From positions 17,608,001-17,672,000 of the forward strand of contig OZ316896.1 in NCBI GenBank assembly GCA_973895155.1: DNA of 64,000 bases, read 5' to 3'. This DNA comes from Marsupella aquatica (taxonomy: Eukaryota > Marchantiophyta). The position numbers were made by a program, and so were the translations under genes. The notes beneath the pieces are model-generated. The model ran no database searches and was not told where the DNA came from. It saw nothing but the letters and a program-made list of their open reading frames with translations. Each line of letters opens with the position of its first letter. Position 1 is the stretch's first letter. This document shows positions 41,574 to 51,889 of the stretch, piece by piece.

Positions 41574-43858
41574 CTAATATTTTTTGATGGGGCAAGGGAA
41601 GTCAGTGGATATGACAAGGGTAATCTTTAAGAATTTTGAAAATTGGCCAGTGTGGAGAATGGTAACTCGTGTAAGGCAGGACATAGATAATGTATTCCTT
41701 GTTCCATTTGACACTTGATTCAATTTCTGAGATTTATTCCTGACCACTAGATCTCCTTAGATTTAAGGAGAGCTGTTGGATTGTGGGTAGTGGGGGAGAT
41801 ACTAAGAAAATTCCTTACATCAAGTTTCTAGATTTATTTCTGACCATTAGATCCCCCCTATATTTAAAAAGAACCATTCAATTGTAGCTAATTAACCTTG
41901 GGGTTTGGTGGGAAACTGGCAAATGAGACCCAAGAAAAGTGTCAAATTTTAGTCACAGTGGACAAACAATTTAGGGGGAGGTGGAATTTGACAAATTCTA
42001 GCCACTTCAAATATGCTGGACTTGGTAGACAAAGCGATGGGGTGCAATTCAATCCCACTTATCTCCAATACAGTTCCATGCATATTTCAGGTTAGATGGG
42101 GTGGGGTGAGGAGAGTGAGAACTTGGGTCTGATCAGCTCCCATTTTCCCTGTGCATGGTTGTCCAGGTTGGGACTTGGTGGGAAGAAGGAGAGGGTACAA
42201 GTCACTACCACTTGTCTCCTGAGTGTATGGTTTGATGCATTTTTCAGGTTAAATTTGGTGCGGTGAGGCAAGTGACTTGCTCCAGATTTCCCTTGTGCAT
42301 AGATTCATGTGTCCGTCACGGGCGGGAAAAAGCGAGAGGGTATGGCTTGCTCTCACTTATCCTCCTGCACTGTCCCTTGAGGTTTCCCACTAGATTTTCT
42401 GGGGAGAGGTGAGTGGGTATGACTCCCGTTTTCTGCTGGTTAATGAGCTTGATTAAATGAGTAAATCATGAAACGGGAAAAAATCCATGGCGTTACTTGG
42501 TTGAAACTCCAAATCAAACCATTAAGAATGATGGGATATAACACCAATTATTGTCTGCTTAGTGGGTTGGGGAGCAGCTTAGACGACCTTGGATAACTCA
42601 GATGAAAATAACAATATTCGCGCTCTTTTGCATGCGTAACAGTTGAACTGAAAGGTGGCTATAAAGTCCAAGGCTGTGTCTATCCAATTTGTGGTCCTTG
42701 CTGTACTCGATGCATAATCATTTTAAAATTGAATTGAACGGAATAGAATAGAATAATACTAGAGACTTGAAGACCATCATGGTTTCCTTCTTGGCTTCAA
42801 TCCATCCACTTAGGTGGCATAGCGCCACAGCCCCCAACCTATTCCACACTATCCCACAAAGTCAACTATGTCGACCAAGTTGGGTACGTGAGTTACACCA
42901 ACCTAATGAGCTAACATCTCAATTTCGTACATCGAAATAAATTCGCATGGCCCACATTGGACCTAATTGGGCATACTTATAAGTCAGATGTTGGCAGGAT
43001 AATGGTGTACTGTACTAATGTGGCTTTTTTGTTGTTTTTACCCCACACCTGCCCTTTCAAGAGCAACGGGTTACCCTAGGATCCAAATTTAGTGAAAAAG
43101 AGTAATTTTTTCCAAACTTGCATCTTAGAGACTTAGAGGAAAGAAATGAGTGGAATGTTGAAAAAGGAGGAAGTCTTGGACACTTCCCCCCTTAGATATG
43201 GGGCAGTTGTAGTTTGTATATGGGTAGTTGTGATTTAAGCAGAGTGATAGCAATGGCAGTAATCTAATAAGCCGGAAGTAAATAAAATGTAAAAATACAA
43301 ACCAAAGATTTTCACTGCCTCCCTGTCTGCAACTTGTTGGGGGGTTGCTCAAAGGCACTTTCCCCTTTTGGAAAAAAAATCCTAATCCCTAAGAGCATCT
43401 CCTACTGTTTGGAGACTTGTGGGAGCTATCCCCGTTGTATGGCGGATCAAATGGTGTCTGCCAAAAATGGAGAGTCACACACCTTAACGTAGTCCCCACT
43501 GGAGACTTGCCATTCTGACCCAGATCCCATGGAGCACGGTACAAACTGGCACCCACCTGGTCTCACATGCAGTGAATTTTGGCCCACGATGGTCTTGCAT
43601 GCATTTGCTGTCCCTCCCCTCAAGTTCTTGCAGACCTCGACTCTCGCCTGGACACAATAGAAGACATAGAAAGCATGTCAGTCCTGTGGATTGATTTTGT
43701 TTGGCTGTGTTTTGTGCTGTGTGCTTGCCTTCATGCATTCACTTTCATTTCACCGCCAGCTTCACCCGGTTAGCTTCACCTGGTTTTGATAGAGATAAAT
43801 TAAATCAGTCACAAAAAACCAGGCCTGTACTTCATCTGTTGAGAATGGACCTCGAAAG
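41574..43858. other. Spacer upstream of the degraded transposase
   Basis: No supported gene. Diverged relatives of the GTGGGGTGAGG minisatellite continue to about 42300. At 43391 the sequence TAAGAGCATCTCCTACTG resembles a PIF/Harbinger terminus next to a TAA target site, and could be the left end of the transposon whose pseudogene follows. Confidence 0.4.
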
Positions 43859-44850
43859 GTGGCTGCAGATCTTGAGGAAGCATTGGATGAGGAGGAGGCT
43901 GATTGGGATGAGGAACAACTATTTTGGGAGTTGATGATGTTCACTAGTGACCCCTCTCCATTCCCAATTTGGGCCAGTACCCAAGGAAAAGAAAGCACTG
44001 AGGGTCTAGGGCCAGACAGGAGTCAGAATGTGGAGAGACAAGATGGAGAAAAAGGGGCACATGGACCTATGGAACAATTACTTTTCTGATACACCAACCT
44101 ATGATGAATTGAAATTCATAAGAAGATTTAGAATGAGCAGCAATTTGTTTAACAAAATTCTTCTTGATGTGTGTGCTCACGACACTTATTTCTGTCTAAA
44201 GGTTGATCCTGCAGAGAAGGTAGGCTTGTCTTTGCATGAGAAGTTGACAACAACATTGAGGCAATTGGCTTACGGAATTGGCGCATATGCTTTTAATGAG
44301 TATTAAAGAATTGCTGAAAGCACAACATTGGAATGTGTTTATCAATTTGTGAAAGCCATCAAGGAGTTGTATGAGGGTCAGTACTTGAGGAAGCCAACAG
44401 CTGCAGATTTCAAAAACCAGCTTCAGATTAATGCAAACCGAGGTTTCCCAGGTATGTCTGGGGAAGAATTGCCATGTTGCTTGGCAGGGCCGCCAACACA
44501 TTGACAAGGACAAGAATAAGTCCATAATATTGGAAAGCAATTGATGATCAGGAATTGTTGATGTGGCATGCCTTTTTTGGGTTGGCTCATGGAAACAATG
44601 ATCTGAATGTCCTTAACCGCTCCCCACTTCTACATGAATGGTTATGCAATGATTCGCCCAATGTCAGTTTCCATGTCAATGTACACTGTACAAACAAGCT
44701 TATCTTTTGGTGAATGGAATCTTGTCAACAAACAACACTATATGGCAAGACAAGATTCCCAAGGCAGGAACCCAAAATGTATCACTTGGCCAACCTTTCT
44801 ATCACAACCAAAGAGTATTGAGCTTAGTCTTAAGTTACAGTAACTGCCGC
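43859..44850 (+). pseudogene. Degraded PIF/Harbinger-type transposase
   Basis: Remnant of a DDE nuclease of the Harbinger (ALP1-like) family. Recognisable blocks are an acidic leader (EEALDEEEADWDEEQ) at 43870, then, after a frame change, FIRRFRMSSNLFNKILLDV at about 44118-44174 with LRQLAYGIGAYAFNEY ending in a TAA at 44304. The same frame continues with GQYLRKPTAADFK and ANRGFPGM to 44450. Just after FPGM the segment that should carry the first catalytic aspartate (family SIDCMHW block) is missing and the frame shifts. The second-aspartate block is still seen as HAFFGLAHGNNDLNVLNRSP near 44564-44623. Multiple lesions make it non-functional. Confidence 0.85.
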
Positions 44851-45390
44851 AATTAGGGAGTCTCAATTGAAAGCTGACAGTTTAATGGACCTTTAACTAC
44901 CGGTTAGGGACACACAAAGTCCTGGACTCTGAAATTCATAGTCCATAACTTTTTGCCATACAAATTGGTCGTATGCCAGTGAAAGACAAAACATAAAAAA
45001 CTTTTCCAAAACCTCGTGAAAAAGCATGACCATTCTTTACAGTCAAATGTCATCATCTGTAATTTTGAAGCTTTTAGTTGCCCTATTGATGCGATATGGA
45101 ATGGACCGAGCTCACTCCAAGCCCCAGTGCAAATTCTGTGGATGCCAAACACGAGGCCAAACATTTAACCCAAACAAAGTTACTGAAGAGCCGACATCTC
45201 AGTATTTTGGAGGTGCACAATACATTAACTCTCTGATACAACCCTAAACTATTCATTGAAAAATCTCACTAACTCTTGAACAAAAATCAATTTCAATTTT
45301 GCTTTGAATCCTCAATCAATATTTTTGGTAATATTCTGGATCTTATGAGTTCATGCCACACTTCTAGTGAAGTTGCAAAGAGCTCATAAC
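44851..45390. other. Region after the transposase remnant
   Basis: Probably further decayed transposon sequence. No right-hand terminal repeat matching the candidate left end was found by eye. Confidence 0.35.
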
Positions 45391-45960
45391 AACTGGCTTG
45401 GGTGAGCTGGCCAGGGGATTAGTCTAGACTACTCTAGAACCTAGAGGTCTCAGGTTCAATCCCCCCTCCACATGCAAGGGTTGTGGAGTGGGTGGGGTGT
45501 AACGGTGGGACCAGGATTGGACTTGCCCGGCAAATAGAGGCTTTAGAGTTTGTCAACTGGCAACTTGCCGCCCGGACCGTCCCAGCCGCCCAATCTTGAC
45601 TTCCCAGCCCTTCCCGGCCCGGCCATGATGTCCCGGCCCCGGCCGGCTCACAGCCCGCCCCAGCCTGACCCCAGCCTGTCCCAGCCCGGCCTATCCTGGC
45701 CTGTCCCGACCCCGGCCTGTCCCGGACGATTTTCGCCCGGCAAATGACGAGCTTATATGCCCGACAACTCGGCAAGTTGCCTGTCACTTCAAACCTGGCG
45801 GTGGGAGTCCTGGTTGCTTCTCAACCCCTAGCTGGTCTGGTGCTATGGTTCAACCTTCTCTCCCTCCTGGTGTGGGTATGACCCTCTTAAGAGGGTCTAC
45901 CCTCCAGAGGTGCATGCTCCTGAGTTGATCGGCTATCCTCATAATCGGGAGTTGATCGTC
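45391..45960 (+). mobile_element. tRNA-related SINE-like element, interrupted
   Basis: TGGGTGAGCTGG (about 45399-45410) resembles a pol III A box, and GGTTCAATCCC (about 45453) fits a B box about 43 bp later, the arrangement of tRNA-derived SINEs. The body resumes after the insertion at 45511-45798. The 3' end is uncertain; 45960 is a guess based on loss of character. It does not fold as a normal tRNA over its first 75 bases by eye, so it is not called a tRNA gene. Confidence 0.55.
45511..45798. mobile_element. hAT-like non-autonomous element inside the SINE-like element
   Basis: A 288-bp insert flanked by a perfect 8-bp direct repeat CGGTGGGA (45503-45510 and 45799-45806), the target-site size of hAT elements. 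The ends are inverted: left CCAGGATTG, right (complement) CCAGGTTTG. Subterminal GCAACTTGCCG and CCCGGCAAAT motifs occur near both ends. The middle (about 45570-45730) is a C-rich, GC-extreme run of CCAGCC/CCCGGCC-type repeats. No transposase is encoded. Confidence 0.8.
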
Positions 45961-45992
45961 TATCTCCGGTCGGATGGGTCAGCTTTCTTTAT

Positions 45993-46110
45993 CAAGGCAA
46001 AAACGAGCTAACAACAAATCTAAACCTGTAACAGAATCTCCAGCTTTTCGTTTCAAGGAAAAATGGGCTCATAACAAATCTGAAAAACTCTGGCAGAATC
46101 GCTCTTCTTC
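45993..46110. repeat. Diverged tandem repeat of about 62 bp
   Basis: CAAGGCAAAAACGAGCTAAC at 45993 and CAAGGAAAAATGGGCTCATA at about 46055 open two copies. Both contain AACAAATCTRAA and CAGAATC. Confidence 0.65.
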
Positions 46111-46818
46111 ACTGGAAATTCCTGAGCAAATTCCAGTGGGACCTCAACCGACGAGGCTGCCTGCCCCGACTGGAGGACAAATCTGAAACAACCCAAATTG
46201 CCTAGCCTTGTTCCACAAACTACTGTAGGGTCCAACGAGAGAAGAGAGCAAATGTGGGAAATGGGCCCAACAGGAATATCTCAGAACGGAGTGGAAGGGA
46301 TGAAATCCTGTTGTCCCTCTAATTAACAGCCCATCAGTTTTGCAAACACACCTGCTCTACCCTCTCCCCTCTACCTTAGAGCAAGACGTTGTTGACCATA
46401 AACCAATACTCAACTGGCAGAAACATCAACAATGAAACGAGTAGAACAGACAGTCATCATGATGAACATGGATATCAAAAGGTAACGACCAGAATCCCCA
46501 GAGTGCAGAGGAATTTTCAGCTTCAATTGTGACTGAAGCTCTTGGGATGTGATGCGCTTCACATTCTCCTGTGATCACAGAAAACGAAAAGAGTCCCCTG
46601 GACTCTAGGATGGTCTGACTGAAATTCACATCATTTTTTCTTTGTTTGATGGAATGCTTCCTTAGCTGTGAAGTAAACTCCAATATAAAGTTCGAATCAT
46701 TGTGATAACAACAATTGCATGCGCAGTCTGTGGTTGTCACTCGACGTGTGAAATTTCAGCAATCAGTTCCTCTTGGACAATCTTGCAAACATCTGCTCTC
46801 CAACAAACAAACAGCCAT
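46111..46818. other. Spacer before the SDR remnant
   Basis: I looked here for the missing Rossmann start (TGxxxGIG) of the dehydrogenase and did not find it on either strand. Confidence 0.4.
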
Positions 46819-47741
46819 GATGGGGCGCTCGAAATTTATGGCACCATTGACATCTTGGTCAACAATGCTGGTTATGTCCTCCAGGGCGCGGTCAAGGAGT
46901 GGAGGTGAGGTCACCTCTCCTCGTCATTTACCAGCAATCTACCAGCAACCGAATTTCCTCTTACCGAATAGCATTGTCAAATCCTTCGTTACAATTTGTG
47001 AGCAGCTCAATCTCCCACCATTTCCGAATCTTGAAGAACACAAAGTTTCCAGATTTGCTAGAAGCTATTTCTGGCAAGAAGACTGCCAAATCGCAAACAA
47101 TCTACCGACAAATTATCATCGAACTATGTGCAAAATGCGTTGTTGGTTGGAATTTAGATCGCTGGCTGGTATTGATTTCGTTATCTCAACACTCACAGGT
47201 GCCTCTGCTGAAATGTGTTACCTCTGAACAGTGATGACGAAGTGAGGGCCCAGTTCGAAACCAACGTCTTCAGCCAATTGACAGTAATCCGCGCAGTCTC
47301 GCCCCACATTCGCTCTCGAAAGTCCGGCGTCATCGCCAACATAGGCTCTGTCGGCGGCTGGACTGGCGGTGTAGGGGCAAGAGTCTACTGCTCAACTAAA
47401 TTTGAGCTGGTGGGGATCACGGAGGCACTCCGGATGGAGTTGGTACATCTAGGTGTCCAGGTGACGATCACAGAGCCCAGCTATTTCCGCACTAATATTC
47501 CAAGTGGTGGCAACAAACGCATGGCAGCGCAAATCATCGACAATCTTCGGCCCCTCATGGACCGTTGAGGGATTTCTACACTGCCTACGACATGAAGCAG
47601 CTTGGGGATCCGGCGAAGGCTTCGCAGGTGCTGGTTGAGGCAGTGACGAAGAGTGGCCGTTGTAAGGACTTCACCATACCGCTGAGGTTGCCCATAGGCA
47701 GCGATGCGGTGATCGATGTCGGAGAAATTTTGGAGAGGTAG
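46819..47741 (+). pseudogene. Short-chain dehydrogenase/reductase, truncated and frameshifted
   Basis: Classical SDR fragment. Exon 1 (to 46904) encodes EIYGTIDILVNNAGYV with the NNAG motif. A GT-AG intron (46905-47231) leads to exon 2, which encodes VRAQFETNVF, ANIGSVGGW with the catalytic serine, and YCSTK with the catalytic Tyr and Lys. Exon 2 stops at 47568, but the neighbouring frame continues as DFYTAYDMKQLGDPAKASQV to a stop at 47741, the expected C-terminus. So one indel near 47545-47570 splits the gene. The N-terminal cofactor-binding TGxxxGIG segment is absent upstream. A single sequencing error could explain the frameshift but not the missing start. Substrate unknown. Confidence 0.8.
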
Positions 47742-48500
47742 ACGAAATCTCTTGGGGAATGGGCGGAACTTATCAGCTCTACTGACCACGATCATGTTGC
47801 TGCTGCTCAGTCTTACCCCACGCCCGAATATTTGTTACCTCTTCTCTGTCGACGGCCCTGGAATTTTTGATGTTGCTCTGGAGCTTGGGGATCCGTTGAG
47901 GGTTTTGCTGCAATTAGCATTCCACTCCCAAAGGAGCCACAGAACGTTTCCGTCTGAATGTTTACATGTTAAATTTCGGAGGCGAGAAGTGCAGTAGTCT
48001 CTGCGGATCCACAAAAAACAAAACAGAGCTTTCTACTCATGCTTGGTAGGACCGGCAGCATGGAAGGCACTAGAGACAGAGATGGCAAGCGAGAGATTTG
48101 GGAAAAGCTCGCTGGACTGATCCATCCGGGCATATTAGTTCTGCGGTGAAATTTCACGTCAGAACAAAGAGGGATCGACGGAGGAGTAGTAGGAGTCCAC
48201 TAATGCTCCTTAGCTGTCGTTGTATGTATGTAAGTTTAAACCCTGGATTGATGAATGAAAGCGACAAAAGCATAGCTTGTTGATAAAAAATGATCCAAGG
48301 TTTAGAATCATACCTCAGCTTTTACCGTGTAAGGTGCATTTTATGAGATTAGTCATGGCTGAAAGTGGCGCCGGCGCTGGTCTCCACAGTTCGAGTGACA
48401 AAGTAGCTGGAGAACATAATAGATTGATGTGTCGGATGAGAGGGAACGAGTTTTCCCTGATGTCTTGACACATTATACAACGCATAAGCTTCACGGTCAC
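47742..48500. other. Spacer between SDR remnant and DUF247 gene
   Basis: No supported gene. It should hold the DUF247 promoter; no distinctive element recognised. Confidence 0.4.
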
Positions 48501-48621
48501 TTCATTAGTTTGTAAATCCGAAAGAATTGGATAAGATTACTGACCATGGCAGGTAGGGAACTTCATTAGTTTGTAAATCCAAAAGAATTGGATAAGAGTA
48601 CTGATCATGGCAAGTATCTAT
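48501..48621. repeat. 61-bp tandem duplication spanning the DUF247 start codon
   Basis: TTCATTAGTTTGTAAATCC opens copies at 48501 and 48562. Both contain AAAGAATTGGATAAGA and end in ACTGA-CATGGCA, so the start codon context is present twice. Confidence 0.93.
48546..48569 (+). promoter_or_regulatory. Upstream ORF of the DUF247 gene (7 codons plus stop)
   Basis: The first copy of the duplicated start region supplies ATG at 48546 with A at -3 and G at +4, followed by codons for MAGRELH and TAG. It is out of frame with the main ATG at 48607 and ends 37 nt before it. If transcription starts upstream of 48546 it would lower main-ORF translation; that is inference. Confidence 0.5.
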
Positions 48622-51600
48622 TCTGGAGCAGAGGAGAATACTGCTCGTTCGAGCAAAAGCGAAGACCAGGACTGGGTGAAGATAATCATAGATGACCTCA
48701 AACACGTTGCAGCGGAAACGAGGCCTCAGCTAGAGAACGTCATGTACAGAGTGAGAAGGCAGCTGAGGGATCTGAAACCGGAACACTTCGCTGTGGAGGA
48801 GTTTTCCTTCGGCCTCTTCGACAGAACTCCAAAGGGGGCTCGGAATGTTAGGGCTCACAAATGCAAGTTACTGATGGCCAGCGCAGTCCTAAAATTCATG
48901 GGCATGACGCCAGATAAATGGCAGGAGCTGTGCCAGATGGTGGTGGAGGACCCGAAGAAGACTCAGGACATGTACGATGAGCTTGGCCGTGATCCTCTGT
49001 CGCCAGCAGAAGTCCAAAGTGTGCTCACTCTCGACGCCGTTTTCCTGGCTGGCTATCTCGGGTCATCTTGCTGCGAGTCTTTCAATAACAGAACCAACGG
49101 ATCCCTCAATTCCGCAATCGATCCCATGACTCGCCAAACGATTCGAACTTTCGTCGTGAAGGATCTCTTCAAGGTAGAGAACCAGATTCCGCTCTCTCTC
49201 ATTCACAACGTGCTGCTCATGCTACTGGAAAAGGGTGGAGTTCAGCCTCCCGAAAGATTAATCAGGGAAGCAGACGATGCATTGCAGGCAATATGTATGA
49301 ACGCGGTGGACTCCATGAAATATTATTTGCCAGGAACTGATTTTGGAGACCGTAGTGTTTCTCCTGCTCGACGCATTCGGTTGGTAGACTTCGACAATTT
49401 TCTCGATTGCCTGTATAGCCTGGAAATGTGCCAAGGCTTGGAAACGACCTCTGCTCCCGGCGATGGTGAACTGATGGGGACGACGGAGCAGAAGTACAAT
49501 TTGCCCCCCGTCACGGAACTGCAGAAGGCTGGGATCGAGTTCCGGGGACGCAAAGGTACAGTACTGCTGCATTTTCTCGTTCTCCTTCATTTTCTCTTGG
49601 ATCTGAAATTGCACTTTCTAGTTTCTTCCATCTCCTTCATTTTCTTTTGGGTCTGAAATTGCACTTTCTCGTTTCTTCCATCTCCTTCATTTTCTCTTGG
49701 GTCTGAAATTGCACTTTCTCGTTTCTTCCATCTCCTTCATTTTCTCTTGGGTCTGAAATTGCACTTTCTCGTTTCTTCCATCTCCTTCATTTTCTCTTGG
49801 GTCTGAAATTGCACTTTCTCGTTTCTCCCATCTCCTTCATTTTCTCTCTGGTCTGATTTTGCACTCTGTCGTTTTTTCCATGTCGTTCATTTGCCTTTGG
49901 GTCTGATTTTGCAGCTCCTTGTTTCTTCCATCTCGTTCATTTTTGTTTTGGATCTGATTTTGCAGCTTCTTGTTTCTACCATCTCGTTCATTTTGTTTTG
50001 GGTCTGATTTTGCAGCTTCTCGTTTTGTCCATCTGGTTCATTTTGTTTTGGGTCTGATTTTGCAGCTTCTGGTTTCTTCCACCTCGTTCATTTTCCTTTG
50101 GGTCTGATTTTTCACATTCTCCTTTTGTCCATCTCGTCCATTTTGTTTTGGGTCTGATTTTGCAGCTTCTTGTTTCGTCCATCTAGCTCCCTCAGTTTGA
50201 TTTGGGTCTGATTTTGAAGTATGGTAACTCCCTGTCAAGAGGGTGTTCTGGTTTGTAATTGCCCCAAGTCAGCACACAGGTTGTGAGGTGTGCACTAATG
50301 TGTTCAAATGTGTTCAAACCATTATTTTAGATTAGAGAGGAAGTTTTACCTTTCCACCCTCATCACACATGCCTCCATGGTTCTGTAGTACAATGTATGG
50401 AGCAAATCTATTCTATTCTATTCATACATAATAGTTATCATAAGCTACTCCCTGGGGCTATTGTAGAGTGAAGCCCCTAGGTGTGACACTAAAGAAGGTA
50501 AAGGTGCAGACAAGAAATAAAGATGGGTGTAGATTGTGACTCTAAGGGCGTACCTCAAAGTGAGGACATGAAACAGGGAATCTCGTTCATTTGCCCCCAT
50601 CTTTTTTCAAGGTCTATTTTTGCCGTCACCTCTACTTATGTCCAAGGAACAGGTAGAGGTGAGGAAGAGAAAACGGATATATAGTCAGCAGTTTTAGAGT
50701 GGAATTCCTCTTGCTTGTAATGTGGGCATTTTTCTTGCTCCAATATGTTCCTGCCTTCACCTTTGCGCGGGCTTTGTTTCCCTTCTCTTCCCACATCTGT
50801 AGTTGTCATGTGTGATCACCTATTTGCAGGCAAGTTCCATGATGTTGAATTCAAGGGAGGATGGTTCAAGGGTATCCTATATCTCCCCAAGCTCAACTTG
50901 AATGATTACAACGAGGTAGTTTGGAGGAACTTGGTGGCCTATGAGGACGTCCATTATGACAGAAATGATTTCACACTATATCTGCACCTTATGGACATGT
51001 TAATTGGTTCCCAGCCAGATGTAAGCTCATTTCATCCATATTGGTTTGATCTATTTTATTTGATTTTTGCACAAATCCCAGTTCATGAGCTGACAGTGGC
51101 ATTGCTCAGAGCAAATGGGGCCATCTCTTATCATTTTCATGAGAATCATATTGGGAAGAGGACCTTTCTAGCTAGTAAAGAACAATTCTACATTTTAATG
51201 AACATATGAGTTTGCAATTATATGAAGCAATAGTCTGGCACAATTCACAATGCTGTAAGTTTCATTGGCTTATTGAAAGAATTTCCAGATATAAGCTCTT
51301 ATGGGATCATCCCAAACTTCTTGCTCAGGTAAGTAAAATTCTTAAGTTTGCATAATCACATAGGATCTCTAAAAATGTGCTTTGATTAATTAGGACACAC
51401 AAATCTAGAGTCAGGAACTTTTAGGCACAAGAAGCATGTTTGGATCCACCAATCCAAGGTTAAAGGTTATGACTCGAATTTCTAGCCAATAAATGAAAAC
51501 CATATTATAAATGTGCTGTAGTAGGATTAAATATGTTTGTCTTTGTATTACAGGTGATGTTACTAAAATCTGGAAAGTATCCAGTGATAGACTATGACCA

Positions 51601-51889
51601 TCTTGGGGATACCAAGGCCGGAGCAAAAATATTCAACAATGCAGTGCTCCAAAATTGTTACATCGCTAAAAGTGAAAGGTGGAGGTTGATTCACAAGCAG
51701 ATATATGAATATTACAATCAAGGCCAAAGGCGAATGTTTTTGGAGTTTATGGACACCCAATTTGGAAAGCCTTGGATGACTGCTTCAGTTGTGGCTGCAA
51801 TTGTTTTACTCGTTATGACTCTTCTTCAAACATGGTATAGTTATCTTCAATACCGACAAGGAGAGAATGCAGGAATAAACTATTACTGA
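48607..51889 (+). CDS. DUF247 (UPF0481) membrane-anchored protein
   Basis: Plant-specific DUF247 family; biochemical role unknown, with grass members implicated in self-incompatibility. Coding exons 48607-49555, 50830-51020 and 51554-51889 join in frame to 491 aa. Family hallmarks: start VMYRVRRQLRDLKPEHF, the variable middle VLTLDAVFLAGYL, DLFKVENQIPLSLIH, then GGWFKGILYLPKLNLND and NLVAYEDVHY, FFNN-like IFNNAVLQ, and WMTASVVAAIVLLVMTLLQT as a C-terminal transmembrane helix (about residues 454-476) with a short tail. Length is normal for the family. I use the second of two duplicated ATGs, because the first is followed by a stop after seven codons. Intron 1 carries a 50-bp minisatellite. Confidence 0.93.
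49567..50215. repeat. 50-bp intronic minisatellite (about 13 units)
   Basis: Units built on TTCATTTTCTCTTGGGTCTG, AAATTGCACTTTCTCG and TTTCTTCCATCTCC repeat with a 50-bp period through DUF247 intron 1. Units from about 49680 to 49830 are nearly identical. Later units diverge toward GGTCTGATTTTGCAGCTTCT. A stray unit-like piece lies at about 50581, beyond an unrelated 360-bp stretch. Confidence 0.95.

Noticed and set aside
45391-45470. Functional tRNA gene
   Set aside because: It has A- and B-box-like motifs, but no acceptor stem or clear anticodon arm pairs by eye, so it is better read as a SINE-like element.
49567-50215. CRISPR-like array of 50-bp units
   Set aside because: The units are contiguous repeats without unique spacers and lie in a plant intron, so this is a minisatellite.
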